Positions 33,692 to 42,968 of a DNA stretch of 64,000 nt are shown one piece after another (the stretch's first letter is position 1; the number at the start of each line of letters is the position of its first letter). The translations under genes were made by a program, and so were the position numbers. The stretch is from Burkholderia sp. Ax-1719 (GTDB lineage: Bacteria > Pseudomonadota > Gammaproteobacteria > Burkholderiales > Burkholderiaceae): positions 868,001-932,000 of the forward strand of contig NZ_VWWJ01000001.1 in the NCBI RefSeq assembly GCF_011753055.1. Reading direction: 5' to 3'. The notes under the pieces were generated by a model. It had not been told where the DNA came from. It did not search any database and worked only from the letters and a program-made list of their open reading frames with translations.

Positions 33692-34117
33692 TTATCCGAT
33701 GGCCGCTTCCTGTATGGCCTCGACAAGGTCCGCGTTGCTATGGGCGTGGCCCGCGATGCCCCACGAGCCATCCGCCGCATAAACGATGTTGGTCCAGATG
33801 TGATCGCGCGTAAGACGGCCGCCGGCTGCACGTTCGAGAATCGCGGTCGCCTTTTCAGTGAAGGCCTGCTTGGCTTCGGGCGTCGCCAGCGCGATCTGCG
33901 GCAGTGTCAGCTCGACAAACGCGGCGGCGGCGGGCTTGCCGGCGGCGAAAACCCGTCCGGCCGGGATCACATTAAGCGTGCCGATCACATTGGGCGTCAT
34001 GAACGCGTTGCCTTCGAGCTGGGCGACGCTCAACAGCGCCTGTGTCAAGGCGGCGAAGGTCGGGGCTTCGGTTTCGGTGGACAGCACTCCCTCAGATACG
34101 GTCAGCGTAATAGGCAT
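33692..34117 (-). CDS. Tautomerase family protein
   Basis: A 141-residue protein that begins MPITLTVSEGVLS, which gives an N-terminal proline after methionine removal, the catalytic base of tautomerases such as 4-oxalocrotonate tautomerase. It is about twice the size of the small members, so it is probably a fused two-domain form (residues 1-65 and 66-141). It is divergent from a TetR regulator, with three GACTGCTCT copies between them, so it is the likely target. The substrate is unknown. Confidence 0.78.
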   Translation of the reverse strand: MPITLTVSEGVLSTETEAPTFAALTQALLSVAQLEGNAFMTPNVIGTLNVIPAGRVFAAGKPAAAAFVELTLPQIALATPEAKQAFTEKATAILERAAGGRLTRDHIWTNIVYAADGSWGIAGHAHSNADLVEAIQEAAIG

Positions 34118-34162
34118 GGCAGATCCTCATCGGTAAGCGACAGCAGTTAGTGGTATATATGT

Positions 34163-34224
34163 AGCGACTGCTCTCTATGTATAGACACTGACTGCTCTTT
34201 AAGCAAGAAAAAAGAGCAGTCGCT
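34163..34224. promoter_or_regulatory. Repeated operator between the tautomerase and TetR genes
   Basis: GACTGCTCT occurs at 34166-34174 and 34190-34198, and its inverse AGAGCAGTC at 34213-34221. The outer pair extends to a perfect 12-bp inverted repeat (AGCGACTGCTCT / AGAGCAGTCGCT). The two direct copies start 24 bases apart. This arrangement suggests cooperative binding by the adjacent TetR protein. Confidence 0.6.
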
Positions 34225-34240
34225 CCGAATGCGAGGTCCC

Positions 34241-34834
34241 ATGCGTTATACCGCTGAGCACAAGATCGAAACGCGCAAGCGCATCGTCGATGCCGCGAGC
34301 CGACTGTTCCGGCGCGACGGCTATGGAGGCTCGGGCATCGACGGGCTGACGAAGGAGGCGGGCGTGACCAACGGCGCGTTCTACGGGCACTTCAAGTCCA
34401 AGAGCGAAGCGTTCCGCACGGTGGTGCTGGCGGGCATGGAGCAGTTGCGGCTTGCGGTTGCCGACCTCCGGGCGAGCCACGGCAAACGCTGGCTGAAGAC
34501 CTTCATCGGCTTTTACCTGGGCCCGAAGCGCACCTGTGATATCGGCGAAAGCTGCGCGCTGCCAAGCTTTTCGCCGGAGATGGTTCGTGCCGACGCAGAA
34601 ACTCGCGCCGCCTACGAGGGGGAGTTGCTTCGCCTGATCGAGGCGGTTTCGGCGGGGCTGGGCGACGAAGCCGGAACGGAACGCGACGACAAGGCAATCG
34701 CGCTGCTTGCGATGTTGTCGGGCGGGGTCACGCTGGCGCGCGCCGTACCGGACCCGGCGCTGTCCCGGCGTATCGCCGACGCGGTCGAGCGTGCGGCGCT
34801 GGCCTTGACCTCGGCCCCGCGCAAACAGGGCTGA
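34241..34834 (+). CDS. TetR/AcrR family transcriptional regulator
   Basis: A 197-residue TetR repressor: HTH in TRKRIVDAASRLFRRDGYGGSGIDGLTKEAGVTNGAFYGHFKSKSEAF, and the C-terminal CDIGESCALPSFSPEMVRADAETRAAYE that resembles the HPETGCALPAL box of the regulator at 3280. I choose the ATG at 34241 (MRYTAEHK), matching that paralogue's start; an ATG at 34229 is possible. It is divergent from the tautomerase gene and probably represses it and itself through the three GACTGCTCT sites. Confidence 0.9.
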   Translation: MRYTAEHKIETRKRIVDAASRLFRRDGYGGSGIDGLTKEAGVTNGAFYGHFKSKSEAFRTVVLAGMEQLRLAVADLRASHGKRWLKTFIGFYLGPKRTCDIGESCALPSFSPEMVRADAETRAAYEGELLRLIEAVSAGLGDEAGTERDDKAIALLAMLSGGVTLARAVPDPALSRRIADAVERAALALTSAPRKQG

Positions 34835-34855
34835 GCGCACGCTACAAAACAGCAA

Positions 34856-36079
34856 TCAGCGCGGTTGTGCCTCGTCCGTCGGCACGATTACGCGCACGCA
34901 CAAGCCGCCTTCGGGATGATCGCCAATTTTGAGCTTCGCATTGCAACGCTGCGCGAGGCGCCCGACGATCGACAGGCCGATACCCCAATGCGCGCTTAAA
35001 TCCCGGCTCACGGCATGCGAAGCGCGCAACGACGCCGTCTGGGCCGTGTCATCGATCAACGCCGCGCCGCCGGCGCCATGATCCCGTACGCTCAGGGTCC
35101 AGCTACGCGCGCCGCGCAACGTGCCGATTTCGACCGGCGGTGCACCATGTGCGAGCGCATTGCCGACGAGATTGTCGATCAGGCGGGCGAGGGCGGCGCG
35201 CGGAAGCTCGAACGCCGCGCCGGCCTCCAGCCGCAGCACGATCCGGCTATCGTCCGCATTCACGCCGTAAAGGAAGCGGTCTCGGAGATACGCATCTACG
35301 CTCACGGGCGTAGTATCCGCGCCACCCTGGCCGGTCGAATCGATAAACTGCCGCGCGACGTCCTGGAAAACGTCGATGTCCTCGATGAGCGCCACGCGCA
35401 GATTCCAGCGTCCGACGTTGGTTGCGATGGCGCGCAGGCGGGCAGCGTGCGTTTCCATCAGTTTGAGGAATGCGGCGAAAGCGCTCGACTGGTCTTCGGC
35501 GACGCCGCTGCGTCGGCATAACAGGTCGCCGAGCGCGCGCGTCAGTTCGCGCAGTTCTTGCCGACGGTGATTCGTATATTCAGGCACGTCGAAATTGGCC
35601 GCGGCCGATCTTTGCAGCAGCGCGCTCATCTGGAGCAGATCTTGACGCACCTGGCGCAGCCACCAGCTGCGCATCGCGAATAGAACGGCGGTCAGCAGCG
35701 TGCAGACGGCCGCGAGACGCGCTGCCAGGCCCACATCGATCCAGTGCGTTTCGTTTTCGTGCGGATAAGCGGGGTTCCATGCCGTGACGTCATCCGAGGC
35801 CCAGATGGCGTCACGCAGATGAGGCGCGATCTCGGCGCCCAGATCGACGAAGCGTGGATGGATCGACACGCGCGGCGCGATACCGTGGGGAACGCCTGCG
35901 TTCGTTGACAGACCGGCTTCGATATCGTCTTGCCACGCGGATGGCGCGTCGGCCGCGGAGTCGAACGTGGCATCGCCGGAAAAGCGTGGCGAATCTGCGT
36001 CGAGGTATTGGAAGCCAATCTGCGCCAGCATCAACGATGCAATCGATAGCAGCACGATCCGAGCGATCAAGGCGGTCAC
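34856..36079 (-). CDS. Sensor histidine kinase-like protein, orphan
   Basis: A 407-residue membrane kinase-like protein. Helices at about residues 7-24 and 117-135 flank a periplasmic domain, followed by a HAMP-like segment. The dimerisation domain lacks a canonical HE/DLRTP box; the nearest histidine is in LMETHAARLRAI. The ATPase domain is recognisable: LIDNLVGNALAHGAPP (N box), VRDHGAGG (G1) and HWGIGLSIVGRLAQRC (G2). The start is probably GTG at 36079. No response regulator adjoins it: downstream is the TetR gene and upstream an IS remnant 180 bases away, which may have displaced the partner. Confidence 0.75.
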   Translation of the reverse strand: MTALIARIVLLSIASLMLAQIGFQYLDADSPRFSGDATFDSAADAPSAWQDDIEAGLSTNAGVPHGIAPRVSIHPRFVDLGAEIAPHLRDAIWASDDVTAWNPAYPHENETHWIDVGLAARLAAVCTLLTAVLFAMRSWWLRQVRQDLLQMSALLQRSAAANFDVPEYTNHRRQELRELTRALGDLLCRRSGVAEDQSSAFAAFLKLMETHAARLRAIATNVGRWNLRVALIEDIDVFQDVARQFIDSTGQGGADTTPVSVDAYLRDRFLYGVNADDSRIVLRLEAGAAFELPRAALARLIDNLVGNALAHGAPPVEIGTLRGARSWTLSVRDHGAGGAALIDDTAQTASLRASHAVSRDLSAHWGIGLSIVGRLAQRCNAKLKIGDHPEGGLCVRVIVPTDEAQPR

Positions 36080-36253
36080 CTTTCTATTTTATTTCGATGT
36101 ATTGCTTGCGTCCGTAGACGCACCCCTGAAATAGCCGAATTCCCGGCTTTGAGCGCTATTGTGCGCGAAGCAAACGTTTTTCTATTTGGGGAACAGCGAG
36201 GGAATCTGGGCCGTTTCGTAGCTTCGTGGCGGTTTTTTCGATTTGGGACCTAC

Positions 36254-36258
36254 ATACA
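36254..36258. repeat. 5-bp direct repeat, left flank of the IS
   Basis: ATACA abuts the left end of the IS and is repeated at 37700-37704 just beyond the right end. This is what a 5-bp target-site duplication would look like. Confidence 0.5.
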
Positions 36259-37699
36259 TGCTGGGGCCAGATAGAGATGTCCGCCTCCCAGCCATATTCA
36301 AATGTCCGCTTTTCTCGTCTCAAACGCTGCTTTTCAGGGGAGTAATCGTCCTGTCCTCTCGAAGGCAGGATCCTGAACGGGCAGGGCATTGACGTCCGGA
36401 TCGACCTGTCTGCGCTGCGCAATATCCGTGATCGCCTGCTCTATATCCGTCTGCGTAAATGCGCGCTGCTTTTTCTTTCCCGCCTGTGCTTCACCACGGC
36501 TTGTCCGGCTCGCATCACCTCGGTGTGTACGCGATGGAGCCTTGCCAATCCGGCTGTTATCACGTTGCGCCTGGATCGCCTGCGCAACCTGCAGCACATG
36601 GCTTAGCCGCTTGTGCTCGATGACCGCGCCCTGGTCGATTTCAGCCAGCCGGTCATACAGCCTGTATGGCAGGTTCCGCGCATCGGCACGCAACTCGATG
36701 TGTCCGTCCGGATACTCCCAGACTTCAATGTACCGATCGATCAGCTTGCGGTTCTCCTGCGTATCGTCCAGCAGGTACATCACGCGGTCGTACTGCACCG
36801 TCAGCGATTTCGTGACCTTGCGCAGTTCCCGCCACGTGAGCACCTCATCAAGACTCTCGTTAGCGCGTAGCGACCGATGCGCATCGAAGTCACGCTTCGG
36901 CGGCTTTGCAAAGCGCGCGTTGTAGCTCGCCATGAAGGAGGGCGCATAGGCATTCGCTTCGCTAACCGAACTGATTCCCCGCAACCGCAACTCCTTTACA
37001 AGGCGATCCTGCAGCGTCAGGTGCGCGCGCTCCACACGGCCTTTGGCCGGACTGCTGTTCGCGCAGAACGTGTCGATGTTCAGCTCGTACATGGCGCGAC
37101 CGAACGGTGTTACGCGGTTGCCCGTCTTGCCTGGGTTGACATTGCGGAACACACTCGCACGGTCGCTGTACAACGCACCCGGCTTGCCGTGATGTTCAAG
37201 GTACGCGCGCGTCGCCTCGAAGTAGCTGAAGGTCGATTCGGTGGCCGTGAAGTGCAGGTGCATCAGCCGGCTCGTCGCGTCATCGACGTAGACCAGCAGC
37301 GTGCAGGCCGGCGCGCGGTCCTCGAACCAGCGATGGTCGCTGCCGTCGATCTGGACCAGCTCGCCCAGGCACGCCCGGCGCGCCCGGGGCTGGTAGATCT
37401 TCGGCGGGCGCTGCCTGCGCGGCACCCACAGCCCGGCGTGCATCATCAGCTTCCTGACGGTTTCCTTTGCCAGCTTGATGCCGTGGCATTCCTGCAGTTT
37501 CTCGGCGGCCAGCGTTGGCCCGAAATCCGCGTAGCGCTCACGGATATCTGTCCAGTTCATGCATCGTCATGGTTATCCGTTTCGTTGCAGCCATCGAAGC
37601 TCCCAGCGCCGGATCTCCAGCGGCGGGTCAGCTTACGATCAACCTGAAAGCGGACATTTGAACGTGGTCAAAAGCGGACGTTTTAACTTAGCCACTACA
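36259..37699 (-). mobile_element. IS element, ISNCY (IS1202-like) group, decayed
   Basis: The 1.44-kb unit has imperfect terminal inverted repeats: the left 26 bases (36259-36284) match the inverted right 26 (37674-37699) in 16 positions, both starting TG and ending GTCCGC. Inside them is a perfect 15-bp subterminal inverted repeat (36298-36312 and 37647-37661; TCAAATGTCCGCTTT). ATACA flanks both ends. The single transposase gene is on the minus strand and has lost its N-terminal part, so the copy should be unable to move by itself. Confidence 0.75.
36334..37570 (-). pseudogene. ISNCY-type transposase, internally deleted
   Basis: The open frame (37560 to 36334, 408 residues) covers the DDE catalytic part: LGELVQIDGSDHRWFEDRAP, YVDDATSRLMHLHF, LYSDRASVFR and SPAKGRVERAHLTLQDRLVKELRL. 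Relatives begin MTxHELDR followed by about 65 residues of HTH before the RERYADFGPTLAAEKL segment. Here ATG ACG ATG CAT GAA CTG GAC (37570 to 37550) is present, but the frame then stops, while the catalytic segment continues in another frame from the next bases. This is what an internal deletion that removes the HTH and shifts the frame would leave. The HTH comparison is from memory of the family. Confidence 0.75.
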
Positions 37700-37704
37700 A
37701 TACA
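37700..37704. repeat. 5-bp direct repeat, right flank of the IS
   Basis: ATACA immediately follows the right end of the IS and matches 36254-36258 in direct orientation. Confidence 0.5.
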
Positions 37705-38058
37705 AAACTGCGATAAATACAATTAGGTTAAATTTAGATCGTAAGATCTAGTTGAGTTGTGCCGCCACACGTAACAATTCGTATTTGAACTGATTGGGAT
37801 ATCGAATTAAAATCTTCGCTTTGGGGTATCTAGCTGTGCATTACGTCACAACTATAGTGAATCCGTCCAGTGAGTTACAATTTTAGCTGACGGCGGTACC
37901 CCTCGCAGCGTCCACCCAAGGCAACTTGGAACGGCTCGCGCGTTTCAGGTGTGAGATTCAATGTTGAACAGTCTGCGGCTGCGCTCGAGTGCGGTTTAAA
38001 TCTCTATGCATCGTTGGCTCCTTAGCTTTGATGTGTCGCCGAAAACTAGCAGCAGCGA
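37705..38058. other. AT-rich intergenic stretch
   Basis: About 350 bases between the IS and the lipoprotein gene, clearly richer in A and T than the window average. I see no supportable gene, RNA or repeat. It probably belongs to the same acquired segment as the lipoprotein gene. Confidence 0.4.
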
Positions 38059-39120
38059 TTATTTCCAGAGCGACACAGTGGAATGGTACTGCTGCGTCGA
38101 GGTAGTTTCGTCTTGCGCAACAAACGGCTCACATCGCTTCCGATAGGCTTCGGACGGTCCACCGCGCTCGCCCGCATCCATCCATCCCAGGTTAAATTGG
38201 GTATGACTGTAATGGCATAGCAGCGTCGCATTGCCGGCTACGGTCGTGCTACTCGTTGTTCTCGTATCTAGTTTGAGCGGCGCGGAAGGGAAGGTAATAT
38301 CGGCTATTCCAATCTGTTCGGCGTGAAATTTCATGTTGTATGCATCAACCCGCCACTCCGCTGCTTTACCCGACACAACACGGTAGCCTCTGGAAGCCAT
38401 CTCTGGCGTAGAGTAGAAGAGTTCCATTGGTTGATTCAAACGGGGATCGTCAGCATTTTCGAAGTGGAAAAGCTTGCTGGGAACGAATTCTGCCGTGGGA
38501 CGATCTAGCGTATCGTGGTTTAGCTTCGGTGTATTGATAAATATCCAGCGATGGTCGTCATCGTAAATGACCAGTTGTACGTCTATATAGTCAGGCTGCG
38601 CAAGTGAATTCCTGTCTTCGATCTGCACGCTGCGAAGGTCCGGCACGGGCCAACCATTTCTATCATTGTTTTCCAGTTTCTCGGGATCCAGAAATATTAT
38701 CTCAGGATAGTAGCCAAATGAACCCATTAAGCGGTAGCGTGTTCCCGGAACATATGCTGAGAGCGGGCGATACATCGGAACACCTTCGCCCTGGAGACTC
38801 TGACTGATCTTGTAAGACTCAAGGAGATTTTTCCAGTTAGGGGAAGTTGCACTTTTTAATGCTGCGATGTTTTGACGACTACACAGTTCCCCTTTCTTAT
38901 CGCAACTCTGATATTGATACAGAGCGACGCCATCGCTTTCCAATGTCAGCCACGGGCGTGGGGGAGCTGGAAAGCTATAAATCTGGTCGTAACCGTGCGT
39001 TTCCAGATTCGGCACAATCAAAGGCGGGCAACCCGCGAGCAGCGTACATGAAGAAATCAAGGCAACGCGCGTTGTCATTCCACCCAGCTTTGTTTTAAAA
39101 ATGATGGTCGTCTTATGCAT
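38059..39120 (-). CDS. Lipoprotein, unknown function
   Basis: A 353-residue lipoprotein. The signal peptide ends in a good lipobox (SSCTLLAGC), so it should be lipidated and sorted to the outer membrane. I start at the ATG at 39120 (MHKTTIIFK); a downstream ATG at 39078 would also keep a signal. The mature domain has several tyrosine-rich segments (YRPLSAYVPGTRYRLMGSFGYYPEIIFLDPEKL) and no family I recognise. Codon use is AT-rich compared with the neighbours, and it sits between an IS and a broken gene, so it was probably acquired horizontally. Confidence 0.7.
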   Translation of the reverse strand: MHKTTIIFKTKLGGMTTRVALISSCTLLAGCPPLIVPNLETHGYDQIYSFPAPPRPWLTLESDGVALYQYQSCDKKGELCSRQNIAALKSATSPNWKNLLESYKISQSLQGEGVPMYRPLSAYVPGTRYRLMGSFGYYPEIIFLDPEKLENNDRNGWPVPDLRSVQIEDRNSLAQPDYIDVQLVIYDDDHRWIFINTPKLNHDTLDRPTAEFVPSKLFHFENADDPRLNQPMELFYSTPEMASRGYRVVSGKAAEWRVDAYNMKFHAEQIGIADITFPSAPLKLDTRTTSSTTVAGNATLLCHYSHTQFNLGWMDAGERGGPSEAYRKRCEPFVAQDETTSTQQYHSTVSLWK

Positions 39121-39264
39121 GTCGTCTCGCAATTTTCTGGATGTATGTTTTTGAATTTAAAATCGCCGAATTATTTATGCAATTTGTATATTTATCGGGG
39201 CATTGTAAAGTATCTGCATCAGACTCATAGTGAGTAGCGAAATAACATCTGACTGACAGTGATA

Positions 39265-40220
39265 CTACTGCCAAACATAAAATATCGTCGCTTTCATCGT
39301 GCAGTGCTGAATGAGACGTCTTAAGCGTGTCTGATAGCGCTCACCGGGTGCGGCGACAGTGACTTCGATGCCGCAGTTGCGCACAGCGGCGGCGGTTTCC
39401 AGGCCGATGGAACTGTCGCCGAGCATGATGGCGTGGTCAGCCGGTTCTAGCGACTGCAAGCTGCCGGCAGCGTCGCCGAACTCCCACAGCGTGAAGACGC
39501 CGTCAAGGTTTGCACCGGGGATATCGGGACGTTGTGCGATCGAGCCGCTCGCGACCAACACCGAATCAAAGGCTTCCTCGCGACCGTCGCCCAAGGTCGC
39601 AACCTTCGTCACAACATCGCGCTGCTTGACTTCGACGTGCTCGATCCGCAGGCGCGGGTCGCTGATGGCGTGTTCTGGCAGAAGAGGCGGGACCTCTTCC
39701 GGAGCCATTTCGCCTGCCGGCACGAATTTGCTGAGACAGGCTTGGTCGTAGGGCGCCTGGGATTCGGCGGCAAACGTCGTCACTGTGCCGTTAAAGCCGT
39801 TTTGGAGCAGCGCGGCCGCTGCGGCAGCGCCCGCTGCGCCACCTCCGATGATGGCGACGCGCAGCAGCTGAACGTCAGTTCGAACGAGACACGATTCTGG
39901 GCTGTAGGGTTCCAGCTTGATCAGCAGGGCTCCGTCGTCGGTACGAATGGGGAAGGACGAAAGACCATCGAGGGCTGGGGCTCCAGCCAACGGCCATCGT
40001 CGATATCGAAGGCCGCTTTATGCCAGGGATACACGATGCGATGCCCGCATAGCGCGCCCTGCTCCAGAGGCGCGCCTGCGTGCAGGCAATCTGCACTCAA
40101 CGCGTGGATGTCACCGTCCCGGTTGACGAGCAGGATCGGCGGGCCTTCAATCTCCACTCGTCGTAAGCTCTGCACTGGGAGCGCTACGATGTTCAGCGCC
40201 TTGATCCACTCAGCGATGTT
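39265..40220 (-). pseudogene. Broken Rieske/FAD-dependent ferredoxin reductase (AIFM3-like)
   Basis: The remnant has an N-terminal Rieske domain (about 40217 to 39921: IAEWIKALNIVALPV, then LSADCLHAGAPLEQGALCGHRIVYPWHKAAFDI) and a pyridine-nucleotide reductase domain (39990 to 39265: LRVAIIGGGAAGAAAAAALL, then DQACLSKFVPAG). They lie in different frames, joined by a one-base shift near 39985 (between WLEPQ and PALDGLSSF). The second iron-sulfur CxxH of the Rieske domain is YPWH, so a cluster ligand is lost. No start codon is seen before IAEW, and the C-terminus breaks off after VAAPGER. It is clearly nonfunctional. Confidence 0.8.
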
Positions 40221-40696
40221 GCGCTGCGCTCCTGATCGGCTATTTCAGCGACTTTTCCTGCAAACTGCGTGCCGTAGAACAGATCTCCTTTTCCAAACGC
40301 TTTCACGACCGATCGGATAGGTCTGCTACGAGGCGGAATCGTGTTTATTAGTGTGAGTGGCTGGATTGTCGCCCGGCTCTTAGTCGCTCGCGAACGCACG
40401 CGCCAACGATGAATTCACGTCCCGTCTGCACGTTGCGAACGGCTCTGGTCGACCCAAATCGGTCGGTTGACGTGGTGTTTTCCAATGACCGTTTCAGTGG
40501 ATACAGCAGCCTTTCGATCGTGACAGTTGCGCGCCGCCGCGCAAACAGAACCTCGCTCGCACGCACGCGGGTAACTGCGAGCAACGTCAGCAGCAAGGGG
40601 AAACCGTCCCTGCTCGTTGTGCCGACGGCGACAGACGCCGCGCCGATTAGTGTCGCCGTGTCAGCGTCCATGATCTTGCGTACGCGGGTTCACCTG
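40221..40696. other. Remnant region without a supportable gene
   Basis: Short frames occur on both strands (for example one on the minus strand containing FGKGDLFYGTQFAGKVAEIADQE) but none has a recognisable start, ribosome binding site or family. The stretch looks like debris between the broken Rieske reductase and the amidohydrolase that ends the catabolic operon. Confidence 0.4.
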
Positions 40697-41632
40697 CTAT
40701 GCAGTGAAGCCATAGAGGCGCGTCGGGTTGTCAACGAAGATCATTTGCTGCCAGTCGGCGCGCCCGATCCAGGAGGCGATTACGTCGACCAGCGCGGCAT
40801 CGTCGGGCTTGGTCGCCTTTTCCGTCGGATGCGGCCAGTCTGTGCCCCAAAGCATACGCTCGGGCGTCATTGCGATGAACGCTTTCGCCACGGGCGCGAC
40901 ATCGGCATAGGCGGGCCCGCCGAGTTTCGTATCGACGTACGGTCCCGATAGCGTGACCCAGGTTTTGCCACCTTCGACAAGCCGTCGCGCTGTTTTCATC
41001 GCTTCAGAATCGAGCCCATCGGGCTGCGGGATATGCGCGATATGGTCGAGCACCAGCGGGCAGGGCAGCGCATTCATATGCTTTTCCAGCGCGGGCAGTT
41101 TCGCGCCCTGCACCACAAGTTCGATATGCCAGCCGAACGGCGCGATGCGCGCGGCCAGCGGCGCGAGCATGTCGATGGTGGTGGCGCCCGGATAGCTCAG
41201 ATTGAAGCGGATCGCGCGTACGCCTGCGTGGTTCATCAGCGCGAGATCGGCATCGGTAACCGAAGTATCGACGACGGCTACGCCGCGCGCGTTATCGCCG
41301 AATTGCGCCAGCGCATCGAGCAGACAGCGGTTATCCGTGCCATAGGTCGAGGGCGTCACGCACACGTTGCGGCGCACGCCCAGGCGCTGCTGCAAGGCGC
41401 GATATTGCGCGACGCTCGCGTTGGGCGGGCGCAATTGCGTGCCGGGAGCGCTCGGAAAGCGGTCGTCGTAGATATGCATGTGGCAGTCCACGGCGCCTTC
41501 GGGCAGACGAAAGGCAGGCGCTTCAGTCCCGGTGGACCAGGTTTCCATGGCGTCGGCGTGCAGCGGAAGCGCGCTGGCAAGCGCGCCCGCACCCAGCACG
41601 CTCAGGAACGCGCGGCGATCGAAATTGCTCAT
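40697..41632 (-). CDS. Amidohydrolase family 2 (TIM-barrel metal-dependent hydrolase), Tat-exported
   Basis: A 311-residue amidohydrolase. The N-terminus carries a twin-arginine signal (DRRAFLSVLGAGALASALPLHADA), so the folded enzyme should be exported. The metal motif HxH is DCHMHIYD, and the late aspartate is in LWGTDWPHPTEK. The family includes 2-pyrone-4,6-dicarboxylate lactonase and galactarolactone isomerase, so it may open or isomerise a lactone. Its start lies one base past the stop of the preceding MFS gene, making it the last of ten co-transcribed genes. The substrate is unknown. Confidence 0.88.
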   Translation of the reverse strand: MSNFDRRAFLSVLGAGALASALPLHADAMETWSTGTEAPAFRLPEGAVDCHMHIYDDRFPSAPGTQLRPPNASVAQYRALQQRLGVRRNVCVTPSTYGTDNRCLLDALAQFGDNARGVAVVDTSVTDADLALMNHAGVRAIRFNLSYPGATTIDMLAPLAARIAPFGWHIELVVQGAKLPALEKHMNALPCPLVLDHIAHIPQPDGLDSEAMKTARRLVEGGKTWVTLSGPYVDTKLGGPAYADVAPVAKAFIAMTPERMLWGTDWPHPTEKATKPDDAALVDVIASWIGRADWQQMIFVDNPTRLYGFTA

Positions 41633-41633
41633 C

Positions 41634-42953
41634 TCACGCCACCCCGATTTCGTTCTGCACACGGCGGCCCGTGCGGCTCAGAAGCAGCAGCGTGACGACA
41701 CTCACCAGCGTGAGAATGCCGAGCGGCATCAGCGCGAGCGCATAACTGCCGGTGGCTTCCTTGACCCAGCCGTAGACGTTCACCATCAGCCCGCCGCCCA
41801 GCAGATTGGCGATGGCGTTAATCGTGGCGAGCCCGGCTGCCGCTGTGCTGTTCGACAGCATGCTGGAAGCGAGCGCCCAGAACGGCCCTTTGAACGCGTA
41901 CGCGCCCACCAATACCGCGCAAAGCATCGTCATGGTCGGCACGAGCGATCCGCTCAGCGACGTGCCGAACAGGCCCAGCCCAATGAAGAGCATCGGAATC
42001 ACGGTGTGCCAGCGGCGCTCCTGTCGACGGTCCGAACGGCGGCCCCACCAGACCATCAGCACCGATGCGAGCGCGTAAGGCACCGCATTGAGCAAGCCGG
42101 TTTCCATCACGCTCAGCCCGTACGATTTGAGCAGTTGCGGCTGCCAGACCGACAGCGTACTGCCCGCGCCCGAAGCGCAGACATCGACCAGCGCAAGACA
42201 CAGCACATAGCGGTTGCGGAACAGCTTCGTGAGCGGCATCGACGCCACCTTCGCCGGGGCACGTGCTTCGCTGGCGATTTCGGCGGTAAGCCATTGGCGT
42301 TCTTCGTCGTCGAGCCAGCGCGCGTCGGCGGGCTTGTTGGTCAGCAGCGCCAGACACACGAAGCCCAGCAGCACGGTTGGAATACCTTCGAGGAGGAACA
42401 GCCACTGCCAGCCGCGCAGTCCCGCGAAGCCGTCCATCTGCAACAGCGCCGCGGAAATGGGCGAGCCGATAAAGCTCGCGGCCGGAATCGCCACCATGAA
42501 CGTCGCGACGATGCGCGCGCGATAGCGCGCCGGCACCCAGTACGACAGATACAGCAGCACGCCCGGAAAAAAGCCGGCTTCCGCCGCGCCGAGCAGAAAG
42601 CGCAGCGCGTAGAAAGCCGTCGGCGTGCTGACGAGTGCCGTCGCCGCCGAAATCAGACCCCACGTAATCATGATGCGGGCGATCCACAGGCGCGCGCCGT
42701 AGCGTTGCAGTGCCATATTGCTCGGCACTTCGAAGAAGAAGTACGAAACGAAGAACAGACTGCTGCCGAAGCCGAATACGCGAGCGGTGAGGCCGAGATC
42801 GTGGTTCATCTGTAAGGACGCCATACCGACGTTGCCGCGGTCGATGAACGCCAGCAGATAGCAGATCATAAGAAAGGACACGAGACGCCACACCACCTTG
42901 CGGAGGGTGCGCTGCTCGAGCGCGGTGGCGTCGGGGCGGGTTTGCATGTGCAT
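41634..42953 (-). CDS. MFS transporter, ACS family
   Basis: A 439-residue, twelve-helix symporter of the anion:cation symporter family. The N-terminal signature is LISFLMICYLLAFIDRGNVGMASLQMNHDLGLTA in the form typical of phthalate, tartrate and galactarate permeases; IARIMITWGLISAATALV and LGAAEAGFFPGVLLYLSYWVPARYRARI follow. It probably imports an organic acid with protons. It is the ninth gene of the operon and one of two ACS members in it (the other is at 47811). Confidence 0.9.
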   Translation of the reverse strand: MHMQTRPDATALEQRTLRKVVWRLVSFLMICYLLAFIDRGNVGMASLQMNHDLGLTARVFGFGSSLFFVSYFFFEVPSNMALQRYGARLWIARIMITWGLISAATALVSTPTAFYALRFLLGAAEAGFFPGVLLYLSYWVPARYRARIVATFMVAIPAASFIGSPISAALLQMDGFAGLRGWQWLFLLEGIPTVLLGFVCLALLTNKPADARWLDDEERQWLTAEIASEARAPAKVASMPLTKLFRNRYVLCLALVDVCASGAGSTLSVWQPQLLKSYGLSVMETGLLNAVPYALASVLMVWWGRRSDRRQERRWHTVIPMLFIGLGLFGTSLSGSLVPTMTMLCAVLVGAYAFKGPFWALASSMLSNSTAAAGLATINAIANLLGGGLMVNVYGWVKEATGSYALALMPLGILTLVSVVTLLLLSRTGRRVQNEIGVA

Positions 42954-42968
42954 GGATGTCTCCTGCGT

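Noticed and set aside
37550..37560. Treating the transposase as intact from MNWTD
   Set aside because: The normal N-terminal start is seen just before it in another frame and the HTH is missing.
40348..40671. Minus-strand 107-residue frame in the remnant region
   Set aside because: No ribosome binding site, family or conserved neighbour; may be debris.
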